Assembly: GCA_944325025.1 (NCBI GenBank)
Contig: CALUYN010000002.1
Location: 1-64,000 of the forward strand
Direction: 5' to 3'
DNA: 64,000 nt
Origin: Candidatus Gastranaerophilales bacterium
GTDB taxonomy: Bacteria > Cyanobacteriota > Vampirovibrionia > Gastranaerophilales > Gastranaerophilaceae
Position numbers and translations under genes: made by a program
The notes under the pieces: generated by a model
What the model was told of the DNA's origin: nothing
The model's database searches: none
The model's input: the letters and a program-made list of their open reading frames with translations, nothing else
In this document: positions 1 through 8,857 of the stretch, one piece after another
How positions within the stretch are numbered: position 1 is the stretch's first letter
How the letters are laid out: every line of letters begins with the position of its first letter

Positions 1-323
1 AAAATATTTGCAATATCGTAATCAACAGGGTTAACCCCTTCTTTTCCGTCGACAATAAAAATTATTTTATCTGCTTCTTCACAGGCAATTTTTGCCTGGT
101 CAAAAATAGAAAGCATAATCTCGTCTTCGTCACCCGGAATAATTCCGCCGGTATCGATTACGGTAAAAATTTTGTTCTGCCATTCAACATCAAAATAAAT
201 TCTGTCACGCGTAACCCCCGGCAAATCATGAACAATTGAATTTCTTGTTCCGATTAGACGGTTTACAAATGTTGATTTTCCGACATTCGGTCTTCCTACT
301 ATTGCAACAATCGGTTTTCTCAT
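1..323 (-). CDS. der: GTPase Der (EngA), N-terminal part, runs off the window
   Basis: The minus strand from the ATG at 323 reads [19 protein letters not shown] and continues as a first Era-like GTPase domain: P-loop GRPNVGKST (G1), PGVTRD (G2 region) and DTGG (G3). Der is a tandem two-GTPase protein needed for 50S ribosome assembly; only about 107 codons of the first domain are inside the window. There is no Shine-Dalgarno sequence. A perfect TATAAT lies six bases before the ATG, so the mRNA is probably leaderless. The PNVGKST signature and DTGG spacing make Der much likelier than Era or ObgE, although the second GTPase domain and KH domain cannot be seen. Confidence 0.9.
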   Translation of the reverse strand, partial: MRKPIVAIVGRPNVGKSTFVNRLIGTRNSIVHDLPGVTRDRIYFDVEWQNKIFTVIDTGGIIPGDEDEIMLSIFDQAKIACEEADKIIFIVDGKEGVNPVDYDIANI

Positions 324-329
324 AGGGGT

Positions 330-335
330 ATTATA
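330..335 (-). promoter_or_regulatory. -10 element of der, leaderless arrangement
   Basis: The minus strand carries TATAAT followed by ACCCCT and then the ATG of der. A start point six to seven bases after the -10 would coincide with the A of the start codon. No convincing -35 hexamer is visible at 16-18 bp. Confidence 0.55.
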
Positions 336-359
336 TCATGAAAACAATGAAGTAATACC

Positions 360-695
360 AACTTAATTTTCATCAGAAGCACAGATGCCAAGAGGCATAG
401 ATAACAAAGCCAATTTAGAAGATAGGCAGTTAGGAGGGTAAGAAGATAAGCTTTTTACAGTAAATAGCCTACCCTCCTATCTTATTAGCATCTTACCTTC
501 TAATAGCCTCTCTCTAGCTCTCTCCTCAAAGGGGCGAGAGAACAGAAAACGTCATTGCGGACAGCGCAGCTGATCCGCAATCGCAAGATAGTGAGATGCT
601 AAAACACGGAGGTCAATCCAACGTTCAGGATGACGCGAACCCTCTCCCTCAATCCCTCCCCCGAGGGAGGGAAGTTAAAATACGCTCTTCACTCT
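360..695. repeat. Mosaic of dispersed intergenic repeats between der and xerD
   Basis: No gene is supported here. The stretch is made of modules that recur elsewhere in the window: a partial copy of the composite GGAGG/CCTCC element (about 375-520), a clamp of complementary CTCTCTC/GAGAGAG arms (about 510-540), the ATTGCGGA...TCCGCAAT hairpin at 554-581, a TTCAGGATGAC piece near 630, a CCCTCCC/GGGAGGG palindrome near 655, and the TTCACTCTTCAC module at 686-700 that reaches into the end of xerD. The open frame at 596-868 is made of this repeat plus antisense xerD. Confidence 0.75.
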
Positions 696-1553
696 TCACT
701 TATTTATTGCAAAATAAACTTCTTTCAAACGTTTTTTGCTTATATGTGTATAAAGCTGCGTGGTTGAAACATTGCTGTGTCCCAATAATTCCTGCACAAC
801 CCTCAAATCTGCTCCGTTTTCAAGTAAATGGGTTGCAAAAGTATGACGAAGGGTATGCGGAGAAATAGATTTATGAAGCTTTTTTCCCAATTCGTGAATA
901 TATGTATAAACTTCCTGGCGGTTAACTTTATGACCTTTTTCGTTTATCAAAAGCTGTTTTGTATTCATATTGTATTTTTGCAATAAATAATCCCTTTCAG
1001 GCAGATAATTTTTTATTGCCTCAACTGCTTTTTTACCTAATGGAACAATTCTATCTTTTGATCCTTTTCCAGTACATTCAAGAAACTTTCCTTTTAAATC
1101 GTAATCATTTGTTTTCAGATTAACGAGTTCTGAAACCCTGAGGCCGCATCCGTATAAAAGCTCAACAATAACTCTTTGGAGTTTATTTAAATTCTGGTTT
1201 AAAAGATTATTTATTTCCTCAACAGTCATAACTTTCGGCAGCTTTTGGGGAACTTTCGGCTGCTCAAGAGTAAGAGCAGGGTTTATCTTCAAAACTCCGT
1301 CTGTACATGCCCATTTAAAAAATCCGCGTATTGAAGCTATTTTTCTCATTACACTTGTCGGAGAAAAATGATTTTCATGCAAATCTCTGACATAAGAGTT
1401 TATTCTGTTGCGCTGAATATCTTTAATTTCAATATCCCCGCAGAATTCAAAAAAATTTTCCAAATCTCTTCTGTATGCCTCAAGTGTATTTTCAGCAAGC
1501 CCTTTTTCTATCTCAAGATAATCCAGATATTCTGATAATATTTGCAAATCCAT
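696..1553 (-). CDS. xerD: Site-specific tyrosine recombinase, XerC/XerD family (closest to XerD)
   Basis: 285 aa, close to the usual ~300. An N-terminal SAM-like core-binding domain (about 1-90) precedes the catalytic domain. The full active-site set is visible: R139 in GLRVSEL, K163 in the TGKGSKDR hairpin, H233 and R236 in SPHTLRHTFA, H259 in LLGHS and nucleophile Y268 in TQLYTH. It should resolve chromosome dimers at dif, with XerC or as a single recombinase. The ATG at 1553 has no Shine-Dalgarno sequence but TAAACT six bases upstream. The last lysine codon and TGA lie inside a dispersed TTCACTCTTCACTT repeat, so the C-terminus has been set by the repeat. XerD is preferred over XerC from the DLRVVQELLGHS and STTQLYTH wording; certainty between the two is moderate. 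Confidence 0.88.
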   Translation of the reverse strand: MDLQILSEYLDYLEIEKGLAENTLEAYRRDLENFFEFCGDIEIKDIQRNRINSYVRDLHENHFSPTSVMRKIASIRGFFKWACTDGVLKINPALTLEQPKVPQKLPKVMTVEEINNLLNQNLNKLQRVIVELLYGCGLRVSELVNLKTNDYDLKGKFLECTGKGSKDRIVPLGKKAVEAIKNYLPERDYLLQKYNMNTKQLLINEKGHKVNRQEVYTYIHELGKKLHKSISPHTLRHTFATHLLENGADLRVVQELLGHSNVSTTQLYTHISKKRLKEVYFAINK

Positions 1554-1674
1554 ATTACAAGTTTACTAAATATTTTGTTTAATGACATCCGAAGTTTATA
1601 TGATATAATAATTTTGAACAAACTAAATTGTTTTTCGTTATATATATGTGTAGTAGTAAATAAGGATTTAAAAT

Positions 1675-2157
1675 ATGAAAAAATTATTATCTATAATGTT
1701 TGTATTTACAATGCTTTTGACAGCGGGATTAAAAGCATTTGCAGACGATTCGCAGGAAGCTTTAAAATTTTTCAACAGCTATGTTACAGCTGCAAACACA
1801 TACAACCCTGTGATTACTACAATGTATTCACCTGATGCAAAAATCATAAGACAGGTTGTAAAACCTGACGGAGGACTGGTTAACGTTGATACAAACACTG
1901 CAACTTACATAAAACAAATGAAAATTGGTCAGGCCGGTGCTAAAATGAGGGGCTACAAAAACACTTATACAAATATTTCAGTATCCCCTATGGGAAACGG
2001 TGCATATAAGGTAAGCTCTTTAAGACAGCCTAAAGGTGAAACATATAAACTGAAAACTTACATGGTAGTTAAAAAGATTAACGGAAAATGGCAGATTACA
2101 GAAGAAATGATGCAGACAAAAGAGCAAATATTTCTTAAATACGCAAACAAAAAATAA
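1675..2157 (+). CDS. Secreted small protein, possibly NTF2/SnoaL-like fold
   Basis: 160 aa with a clear Sec signal peptide (MKKLLSIMFVFTMLLTAG, cleavage probably after KAFA near residue 23). The mature part has an N-terminal helix (SQEALKFFNSYVTAANTY), then beta-rich segments ending in YMVVKKINGKWQITEE. That helix-then-sheet order and the final KINGKWQI strand resemble nuclear-transport-factor-2-like proteins (DUF4440/SnoaL type); this is a fold guess. Its stop codon is two bases before the aroC ATG, so the two are probably co-transcribed. Function unknown; likely periplasmic. Confidence 0.75.
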   Translation: MKKLLSIMFVFTMLLTAGLKAFADDSQEALKFFNSYVTAANTYNPVITTMYSPDAKIIRQVVKPDGGLVNVDTNTATYIKQMKIGQAGAKMRGYKNTYTNISVSPMGNGAYKVSSLRQPKGETYKLKTYMVVKKINGKWQITEEMMQTKEQIFLKYANKK

Positions 2158-2159
2158 TT

Positions 2160-3224
2160 ATGTTGGATAAATTCAGATTTTTAACAGCGGGAGAAAGCCA
2201 TGGAAAATGCCTAACCGCAATAATAGAAGGAATACCGGCAGGGTTTGAAATAGATATCAATTTGATAAATGAAGATCTTAAACGCCGTCAACAGGGTTAT
2301 GGCCGCGGCGGCAGAATGAAAATCGAAACAGACACTGTTGAAATTACATCCGGCGTACGGTTTGGAAAAACCATAGGTTCGCCGGTTACTCTTGTTATTC
2401 AAAATAAAGATTTTGAAAACTGGCAAAAAATAATGAGTGTGCTGCCGGAAGATTTTACTGAAGAAAAATCTTTCACACAATGCCGTCCGGGGCATGCTGA
2501 TTATGCGGGAAGTATAAAATATAATCATAATGATTTAAGAAATATTCTTGAGCGTTCTAGCGCCCGCAAAACTGCAATAGAAACTGCAGTCGGCTCCGTT
2601 GCAAAACAGATGTTAAAACAATTTGGAATAACATGTTCTTCAAAAATTATTCAAATCGGTCAGGAAAAAAATCCTGAAAACTTTCACTCTGAAATAGATA
2701 AAGCAAGAACAGAAGGCGACAGTTTAGGCGGAAAGTTTGAAGTTATTTTTGAAAATCTTCCTGTCGGGCTTGGTTCTTACGTTCACTGGGACAGAATGAT
2801 TGACGGAAAAATAGCACAGGCAGTAATGAGTATCCCTGCTGTCAAAACTGTTTCAATCGGCAATCACCATTGCTACAAAATGCGCGGAAGCGAGTTTCAT
2901 GATGAAATGTTTATTGAAAACGGAAAAATTGTAAGGCATTCTAATAATGCCGGCGGAATAGAAGGCGGTATGACAAATGGAGAGCCTCTGGTTATAACGG
3001 CTTCAATGAAACCTATTCCGACTATGCCGAAACCTTTGAAAACAGTAGATTTAAAAACAATGGAAGAATGCGAAGCACATTTCGAGCGTTCAGATACCTG
3101 CGCAGTTGAGGCATGTTCAGTTATTGCAGAATGCAGAATAGCCTGTGTGTTAATAGATGAATTCTTATTAAAATTCGGCGGCGATTCTTTTGTAGAAACC
3201 AGTAGAAAAATGGATATAAAATAG
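2160..3224 (+). CDS. aroC: Chorismate synthase
   Basis: 354 aa, standard length. It makes chorismate from EPSP, the last step of the shikimate pathway, using reduced FMN. Family signatures seen: FLTAGESHGK at the N-terminus, RRQQGYGRGGRM, the RPGHADY block, RSSARKTA, and MKPIPTMPKPL near the C-terminus. It starts two bases after the upstream secreted-protein gene, so translation may be coupled. aroB and aroK lie 13 kb away, so the pathway genes are scattered. The DNA just after its stop is the candidate replication origin. Confidence 0.97.
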   Translation: MLDKFRFLTAGESHGKCLTAIIEGIPAGFEIDINLINEDLKRRQQGYGRGGRMKIETDTVEITSGVRFGKTIGSPVTLVIQNKDFENWQKIMSVLPEDFTEEKSFTQCRPGHADYAGSIKYNHNDLRNILERSSARKTAIETAVGSVAKQMLKQFGITCSSKIIQIGQEKNPENFHSEIDKARTEGDSLGGKFEVIFENLPVGLGSYVHWDRMIDGKIAQAVMSIPAVKTVSIGNHHCYKMRGSEFHDEMFIENGKIVRHSNNAGGIEGGMTNGEPLVITASMKPIPTMPKPLKTVDLKTMEECEAHFERSDTCAVEACSVIAECRIACVLIDEFLLKFGGDSFVETSRKMDIK

Positions 3225-3440
3225 TAGAAAATTCATGCGTTTTCTACATGTTTTGGTTGAAAATTACAGTTTTCTACAAAAATAAAAAATTTCCTACATT
3301 TTTTCTACAAAATTATCTACAACAAAATTCTAATCATAATAACACTTTCAGCCGGTTTTCTACAAATATTTAGAGCTTATTATTACTATTATATTTATAT
3401 ATATAATTATTAATATAATATATAATAGAAAAACTTTTGT
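3191..3440. other. Candidate chromosomal replication origin (oriC): DnaA-box-like cluster plus AT-rich stretch
   Basis: Six direct 9-mers resembling DnaA boxes lie within 125 bp: TTTTCTACA at 3240, 3270, 3301 and 3356, TTTCCTACA at 3290 and TTATCTACA at 3313. Inverted variants (TGTAGAAAC at 3191, AGTAGAAAA at 3201 and 3223) flank them. The consensus DnaA box is TTATCCACA, so these share one systematic C-to-T change at position 6. An almost pure A/T tract follows (about 3365-3430), as expected for a DNA unwinding element, and dnaN begins 110 bp later. In some cyanobacteria oriC also lies next to dnaN. Skew analysis would be needed to confirm. Confidence 0.6.
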
Positions 3441-3510
3441 CGAAAACTCACAAAGAGAAAGCAAGCTTAACTTTTGTTTAATTTTTCTTTTAATTGATTT
3501 TTTATTCAAG

Positions 3511-3516
3511 TATAAT
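3511..3516 (+). promoter_or_regulatory. -10 element of dnaN
   Basis: TATAAT lies 37 bp before the dnaN ATG, immediately after the AT-rich tract. Unlike many genes here dnaN has a leader with a ribosome-binding site (AAGGAG at 3540-3545). No good -35 is seen at 17 bp. Confidence 0.4.
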
Positions 3517-3552
3517 TTATTTATTGAGAGGGATAATTTAAGGAGTAAGATA

Positions 3553-4674
3553 ATGAAATTTGTTGTAAAAAAAGATGATTTATATAACGGTATTAAAATA
3601 GTTGAAAGAGCGACTTCTATGAAGGCTCTGCAGCCGGTTCTTTTAAATATTTTGATTGAAACTATTGATAAAAGTACGATTAAACTTGTTGCAACCGATT
3701 TAGATTTTACTGTAACAGCGCTTGTTGATGCACAGGTTGAAGAAGACGGAAAAATTACACTGCCTTCAAAGACGCTCAATGAGATAGTTTCAAAGCTCGG
3801 CGATAAACTTATTACTTTTGAAATGGCAGAAGGACAAACAACTGTTAATATAACCTGCCAGAATTCAAAATTTGATATCATCGGAATTTCGGCATCTGAA
3901 TTTCCGCCGGAATTTGCTAATGTTCAGGTTAATGAAGCAGAAGGCTTTGAAATAGAAATAAGACCGTTCGTAAAAGCTGTAAAACAGGCAGGTTTTGCTG
4001 CTGCAAGCTATGAATCTAGCAATCTTTTATCAGGTATTGTGTGCGATATTTCTGAAAATATTCTTGAAATTGCCTCCACTGACGGAAACCGTCTTGCAAG
4101 AGTTCGCGAAACTATTGATAATAAAGACAATCATTCAAAACAGCTTATTATTCCTTCAAAGACTTTGAATGAATTTATAAAAATGAGCGGGTTTATTGAT
4201 GAAGATTCTGTTAAAATTTATACGGAAAAATCAAAAATTATTATAAAATCTGAGAAAACAACAACAATTTCAAGACTTTTGGAAGGCCAGTTCCCGAAAT
4301 ACAATCAGCTTATTCCGAAAGAAAGCCCTAAAGAAGCTCTTGTTAATGTTCAACAAATGATATCAGCTCTTGAACGTGTATCAATTATGGTTAATGAAAA
4401 AACAAGTATTGTAAAACTTGAATTCAGTCATAATACATTAAAACTAACGGCAGATACACCTGATTCAGGTAAATCAGAAGAAAGCATTGATATAGATTAC
4501 TCGGGAGAAGAGCTTACAATTGCATTTAATTATAAATTTGTTTTGGAAGCATTGAAAAACATTGATTCAGACGAGGTTAAAATAGGTTTGAATACACCTT
4601 TATCAGCAACAATGTTTAAGCCTAATAATGAAGAGGACTATGTCTGCCTCATTATGCCGGTACAGATAAGATAA
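3553..4674 (+). CDS. dnaN: DNA polymerase III sliding clamp (beta subunit)
   Basis: 373 aa, the usual length for three topologically equal clamp domains. It starts MKFVVKKDDLYNGI, has LPSKTLNEIVSKL in domain I, the SGIVCDI...ASTDGNRLARV block in domain II, and ends in the canonical LIMPVQIR. The ring encircles DNA and tethers polymerase III and repair enzymes. AAGGAG is correctly spaced before the ATG. It stands alone, without dnaA or recF beside it, but directly next to the candidate oriC; that arrangement fits cyanobacteria-like chromosomes. Confidence 0.97.
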   Translation: MKFVVKKDDLYNGIKIVERATSMKALQPVLLNILIETIDKSTIKLVATDLDFTVTALVDAQVEEDGKITLPSKTLNEIVSKLGDKLITFEMAEGQTTVNITCQNSKFDIIGISASEFPPEFANVQVNEAEGFEIEIRPFVKAVKQAGFAAASYESSNLLSGIVCDISENILEIASTDGNRLARVRETIDNKDNHSKQLIIPSKTLNEFIKMSGFIDEDSVKIYTEKSKIIIKSEKTTTISRLLEGQFPKYNQLIPKESPKEALVNVQQMISALERVSIMVNEKTSIVKLEFSHNTLKLTADTPDSGKSEESIDIDYSGEELTIAFNYKFVLEALKNIDSDEVKIGLNTPLSATMFKPNNEEDYVCLIMPVQIR

Positions 4675-5182
4675 CGATATTTAAAGTTATTAGCTATGAT
4701 TGGTGGGAACGCTATGCTTATCCCACCCTACTATTCTATCTTTCGATTGCGACGGTCGTTTACACCCTCGCAATGACATCTCCTTAACCCTAAATTATAG
4801 TTATATAAATATTTACATAAATTATCGCAGAGGGTGAAAAAGGAGAGGGCAGGGGTGAGGTGAAGTTTCTTTGTCCCCTCCCTTGAGGGGAGGGGAAGTA
4901 AAGGGGTGGGTGAGGTCAGAAGAACAGAAGCTCGGAGGGCAGGTTAAATTTAGATGCACAGATGCCAAGAGGCATAGAGGCAAAGTTATTATCAATAATA
5001 AATTTTGTCACTGTTTTACCTAAATAGCTATAAATGAAACTAGCTTGCCCTCCTGTCCTCTTGCCCTCCGTTAGCTTTAACAATTATGCTATTGCGGATC
5101 AGCTTCGCTGTCCGCAATGACGCTTTCTGTTCTCTCGCCCCAAAGGGGGAGGGATAATAAATACAGCAAAAAAATTTTGTGC
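4675..5182. repeat. Composite intergenic repeat, left arm of a large inverted pair
   Basis: No gene is supported. From about 4697 to 5080 the sequence is nearly identical to the reverse complement of 8858-9243, on the far side of recJ. Modules in order: GTGGGAAC...TATCCCAC hairpin (4704-4727), a CGATTGCGAC...GCAATGAC piece, the CCCCTCCCTTGAGGGGAGGGG palindrome (near 4876-4896), the inverted GGAGGGCAGG/CCTGCCCTCC element (about 4935-5080), and an ATTGCGGA...TCCGCAAT hairpin at 5091-5118. The frame upstream of recJ that starts at 5117 is repeat. Confidence 0.8.
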
Positions 5183-5194
5183 TATCATGAAAAT

Positions 5195-7534
5195 ATGGCG
5201 ATGAAAGAGTGGATATTTAATAAATACGATGGACACGAAAAGAGCTTGATTACAAGACTTTTGCATTCAAGAGGGATTACATCGGATGAGGATATAAAAG
5301 AATTTTTGAACCCTCTGGAAATGAAACTTACTCACCCGAAAGCCTTCTGTGATATGGAAAAATGCGTTGAAAGGCTCTCTTCTGCCATTGATAACGGCGA
5401 AAAAATAGTTATCCACGGCGACTTTGACGCTGACGGGGTTACATCCACATCGCTTTTATACAGAACTTTCAAACACTTAGGTGCTGATGTTAACTACTTT
5501 ATCCCCGACAGAGAAAAAGAAGGACACGGCTTTGATACAAAAGCTCTTGTACAGATAATGACAAAGGTTAAACCGAAAGTCATAATTTCCTGCGACTGCG
5601 GAATTTCTGACGTTGATGCGGTTAATTTCTTAAACAGCTTTAAAATAGATGTAATAATTACAGACCACCACGAAGCGCCTGAAGTTTTGCCAAAAGCATA
5701 CGGAATTATTAATCCTAAAGCCCCCAACGCATTAGATGAAAATTTATCTGCAAAACAAATTAATTCTCTTGCATCGCTTGCCGGCGTCGGTGTCGCTTTC
5801 AAAGTTGCTCAGGCTCTTTTGGAAAAATACAACAAACTTGAATTTATTTACGAAATACTTCCTTACGTTGCAGTGGGAACAGTTGCCGACATTGTACCTC
5901 TAATCGGCGAAAACAGATATTTTGTAACAAAAGGTTTGGAATTAATTTCAAACGGAAAACACTGGGGGCTTTCAAGATTATTGGAAAGCGCAGGTTATAA
6001 AGGGCAGATTACATCAGAGCAGATAGCTTTTGGTATCGCTCCGAGAATTAACGCTTCAGGGCGGCTTGATACGGTTGATGCGGCAATAAAAGTCCTTATT
6101 TCCGATAACAAGCAGGAAATTGAAATGGCTATTCAGACATTGAACGAGTTTAATAAAATTCGTCAGGAACTCTGCCAGAACATTTTTGCCGAAGCTGATG
6201 AAATGGTTAAGGCCGAAGGAAACAGAAACCCTGCAATTGTCCTCTTTAACAAAGAATGGCACATTGGAATTATCGGAATTGTAGCTTCAATGCTTGTTGA
6301 AAAGTATTACAAACCGACATTTTTAATGACATATTCTGACGAAACAAAACAGTTCAGATGTTCTGCAAGAAGCGTCGAAGGCATAAATCTTTATGATGCA
6401 ATATCTGCTAATGCAGAACTTTTTGACGGGTTCGGGGGGCATGCTATGGCTGCAGGGCTTGCGTTCAGCGAAGAAAAATCGTCATTTGAAACGGTAAAAT
6501 CAGCTCTTTGTAAAACCGTTAAAGAAATGTCGCAGGGCAAAGATTTAAAACCTTTTATAAACATTGATTTAGAGCTTATGCCGGATGATATAACGCTTGA
6601 TTTGGTTGAGCAGATTTCTCAGCTTGAACCTTTTGGGGCATGCAATCCAAGTCCTGTTTTTGCGTTGAAAAATTTGCAGATAAAAGAAAAACGGCTTATG
6701 GGAGAAAACAAAAACCATCTCCGTTTAACCTGTCAGGCCGGAACTTCTGAATTCAACTGCATAAGGTGGAAAGACGGAGATATTTCTCTTGTAAAAGGCG
6801 ATACTTTAGATTTGGCTTTTCATCCGCAAAAGAATGAATTTAACGGAGTTACAAGTATTCAACTCATCATTGACGACATTCATTCACCGTTTTTGAAAGA
6901 AGAAGAAACTAGCGTCACTCAAAAACTTTATGACCACCGCAAAAAAACAGATATCTTGCCTCAGGTGAATGATTACGTAAAAAATTCAAAACAAAATATC
7001 TTAATTTTTGCGGAAAGTAAATCAATACTTGATAAATTAAAACCGTTCGGCGAACTTTTTGCGCGCACAATAACACGCGACAACCTGCGGCCTTGTGATT
7101 CTTTGATGTTTTTTGACTATCCTGCAGACAGGGAAACTTTTGATTCTATATTAAATCATACCAACCCGCTCGCTCTTCACTTTATGAATTATGATATAAA
7201 AAATATGGATGAAGAAGAGTTTTTAAAAACTGTCTGGGGTATGTTGAAATTTGCCTGCCACAACAACGGCGGAAAAGTAGAACTTCGCCGCTGTGCAAGT
7301 TTTTTAGGAAAGTCGTATAAAGTTTTTGATTTGCTATTTTCAATTTTAGAAGATACAAATTTGATTACAATAAAAGAAAAGACAAAAGACTACTACGTAA
7401 TTGATTTTACCGGAGAAGGCGAGGTTACACGCGTTCTTCGCTCGCCCAAATATACAATTTTGACTGACATGATAGCGGAGTGCGAAGATTTCCAAAAAAC
7501 TCTTATGGAAGATGATTTGTATAGTTTAGTGTAA
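5195..7534 (+). CDS. recJ: Single-stranded-DNA exonuclease RecJ
   Basis: 779 aa from the chosen start (MAMKEWIFNK). RecJ degrades ssDNA 5' to 3' in recombination, mismatch and base-excision repair. Motifs: the DHH-domain GDFDADGVTSTSL, CDCGISD, TDHHE, then GIAPRINASGRL, and the DHHA1 motif GGHAMAAGLAF, followed by an OB-like domain (SPVFALKNLQIKEKRL) and an extra C-terminal region of about 200 aa. A frame upstream to 5117 is only repeat. The chosen ATG has TATCAT exactly six bases upstream and no Shine-Dalgarno, so leaderless initiation is likely. It is followed after 18 bp by an endonuclease IV-like gene, giving a repair pair. Confidence 0.93.
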   Translation: MAMKEWIFNKYDGHEKSLITRLLHSRGITSDEDIKEFLNPLEMKLTHPKAFCDMEKCVERLSSAIDNGEKIVIHGDFDADGVTSTSLLYRTFKHLGADVNYFIPDREKEGHGFDTKALVQIMTKVKPKVIISCDCGISDVDAVNFLNSFKIDVIITDHHEAPEVLPKAYGIINPKAPNALDENLSAKQINSLASLAGVGVAFKVAQALLEKYNKLEFIYEILPYVAVGTVADIVPLIGENRYFVTKGLELISNGKHWGLSRLLESAGYKGQITSEQIAFGIAPRINASGRLDTVDAAIKVLISDNKQEIEMAIQTLNEFNKIRQELCQNIFAEADEMVKAEGNRNPAIVLFNKEWHIGIIGIVASMLVEKYYKPTFLMTYSDETKQFRCSARSVEGINLYDAISANAELFDGFGGHAMAAGLAFSEEKSSFETVKSALCKTVKEMSQGKDLKPFINIDLELMPDDITLDLVEQISQLEPFGACNPSPVFALKNLQIKEKRLMGENKNHLRLTCQAGTSEFNCIRWKDGDISLVKGDTLDLAFHPQKNEFNGVTSIQLIIDDIHSPFLKEEETSVTQKLYDHRKKTDILPQVNDYVKNSKQNILIFAESKSILDKLKPFGELFARTITRDNLRPCDSLMFFDYPADRETFDSILNHTNPLALHFMNYDIKNMDEEEFLKTVWGMLKFACHNNGGKVELRRCASFLGKSYKVFDLLFSILEDTNLITIKEKTKDYYVIDFTGEGEVTRVLRSPKYTILTDMIAECEDFQKTLMEDDLYSLV

Positions 7535-7552
7535 ATTTTTAAGGAAAAAAAT

Positions 7553-8386
7553 ATGAGAAATTTTGATAAATTAAACTTTATAACAGCCGGAATGCCTTTG
7601 AGAACAGGAAAAGGCAGTTATCCGCAGGCTTTTGAAGTTTTAAAGGACATGAACCTTGACGGAATGGAGTTGGAGTTTGTTCACGGTGTCAGAATGAACG
7701 ATGATGCAAGAAATTTTGTAAAAGAGCGTGCTAAAGATTTTGTAATCACGGCACACGGGCCTTTTTATATAAATTTAAACTCCAAAGAAGAAGAAAAAAT
7801 TGATGCCAGTGTTCAAAGAATAATAGACACAGCCTCTGTAGCTTCACAGGCCGGAGCTTTTAGCATAACATATCACGCAGCTTTTTATATGGGAGGCGAC
7901 AAACAAACTGTTTACAATCAGGTTAAAACTCAAACCCAGCGTATTATTGATGTTTTGGAGCGTGAAAAAATCAACGTCTGGATTCGTCCCGAAACCACAG
8001 GAAAAGCTACACAATGGGGGGATTTGGATGAAATAATTAACCTTTCAAAAGAATTTGAAAAAGTGCTTCCCTGCGTAGATTTTTCACACTTGCATGCAAG
8101 AACAGCAGGAGAATATAATACTTACGATGAATTTTCACGTGTGCTTGAAAAAATCGGGAAAGAAATCGGTCAGTATGCGCTCGACAATTTTCACGGACAT
8201 CTTGCGGGAATTGAATACACCGCAAAAGGCGAACGCCAACACCTAAATCTGGAAGAGTCTGATATGAATTATAAAGATTTGTTGAAAGCTTTAAATGAGT
8301 TCAAAGTAAAAGGTGCAATTGTATGCGAAAGCCCGAATATTGAGGACGACTGCAAACTATTAAAAGATTACTATACTTCTCTTTAG
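7553..8386 (+). CDS. Endonuclease IV-like (AP endonuclease family 2) TIM-barrel protein
   Basis: 277 aa, typical for the Nfo/xylose-isomerase-like barrel. Candidate metal ligands fall in the order expected for endonuclease IV: H in ITAHGPFY, H in TYHAAFY, E in RPETTGK, D and H in CVDFSHLHAR, H in NFHGHLAG, H in RQHLNL and E in VCESPN. The family cleaves the backbone 5' of abasic sites with three metal ions. Shine-Dalgarno AAGGAAA precedes the ATG. It lies 18 bp after recJ, supporting co-transcription and a repair role. A sugar-phosphate isomerase of the same fold is the alternative, but the ligand set argues for a nuclease. Confidence 0.8.
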   Translation: MRNFDKLNFITAGMPLRTGKGSYPQAFEVLKDMNLDGMELEFVHGVRMNDDARNFVKERAKDFVITAHGPFYINLNSKEEEKIDASVQRIIDTASVASQAGAFSITYHAAFYMGGDKQTVYNQVKTQTQRIIDVLEREKINVWIRPETTGKATQWGDLDEIINLSKEFEKVLPCVDFSHLHARTAGEYNTYDEFSRVLEKIGKEIGQYALDNFHGHLAGIEYTAKGERQHLNLEESDMNYKDLLKALNEFKVKGAIVCESPNIEDDCKLLKDYYTSL

Positions 8387-8755
8387 TTATTTAACAAGGC
8401 TTTCAGTTTCGTTATACATAACCATATAAAAATCAGGGCTTGTCATATTCGGATTTTTTTTCATAAACTTTTTGACATCAAAATTATCAAGGTACTTGTC
8501 AAGTTTTTTTTGAACTTTTTCATTGCCCTCGTGTTCGTTTTTAAGTTTAGCGATGTACTGCTGTGTCATAGCCAAAACTTCATCTTCGGTTAAAATAGGC
8601 TGACCGCCGATTAAAACTTCATCCGGCTCGTCTTCATCAATATATTTTTTCAATTCTTCTTTTGGATCTTCTTTTTGACGTCTGCCCTGACTGTCTGAAG
8701 AAGTGGAAGATGATACTGCTCGGTTTCCGAACGGGTTATTAACATTGTTAAACAT
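8387..8755 (-). CDS. Small charged protein, paralogue of the gene at 9362
   Basis: 122 aa from ATG 8755 (GAGG seven bases upstream; a TTG four codons earlier is less likely). The N-terminus is Asn/Ser-rich and low-complexity (MFNNVNNPFGNRAVSSSTS), then a very acidic linker, then a helical C-terminal domain ending in YLDNFDVKKFMKKNP...TSPDFYMVMYNETESLVK. The same ending, with pattern YLxxFDVxKFxK...TS...MY...S..K, is found in the protein at 9362, on the other side of the right-hand repeat. No known family recognised. No signal peptide. It converges on the endonuclease IV-like gene with its stop adjacent. Confidence 0.65.
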   Translation of the reverse strand: MFNNVNNPFGNRAVSSSTSSDSQGRRQKEDPKEELKKYIDEDEPDEVLIGGQPILTEDEVLAMTQQYIAKLKNEHEGNEKVQKKLDKYLDNFDVKKFMKKNPNMTSPDFYMVMYNETESLVK

Positions 8756-8857
8756 AGGATGCCTCAAAGTTACTCATTTGCATGATTTTATACGGCAATA
8801 AATAAAAAAACTTTAATTAAATCATACAAATGAATGAGATAAGATGTGAAGACAGGT

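Noticed and set aside
596..868. 90-aa plus-strand ORF
   Set aside because: Half is dispersed repeat and half antisense to the end of xerD.
5117..5194. 26-codon extension of recJ
   Set aside because: Lies in repeat hairpin sequence; ATG 5195 has a proper -10 at leaderless spacing.
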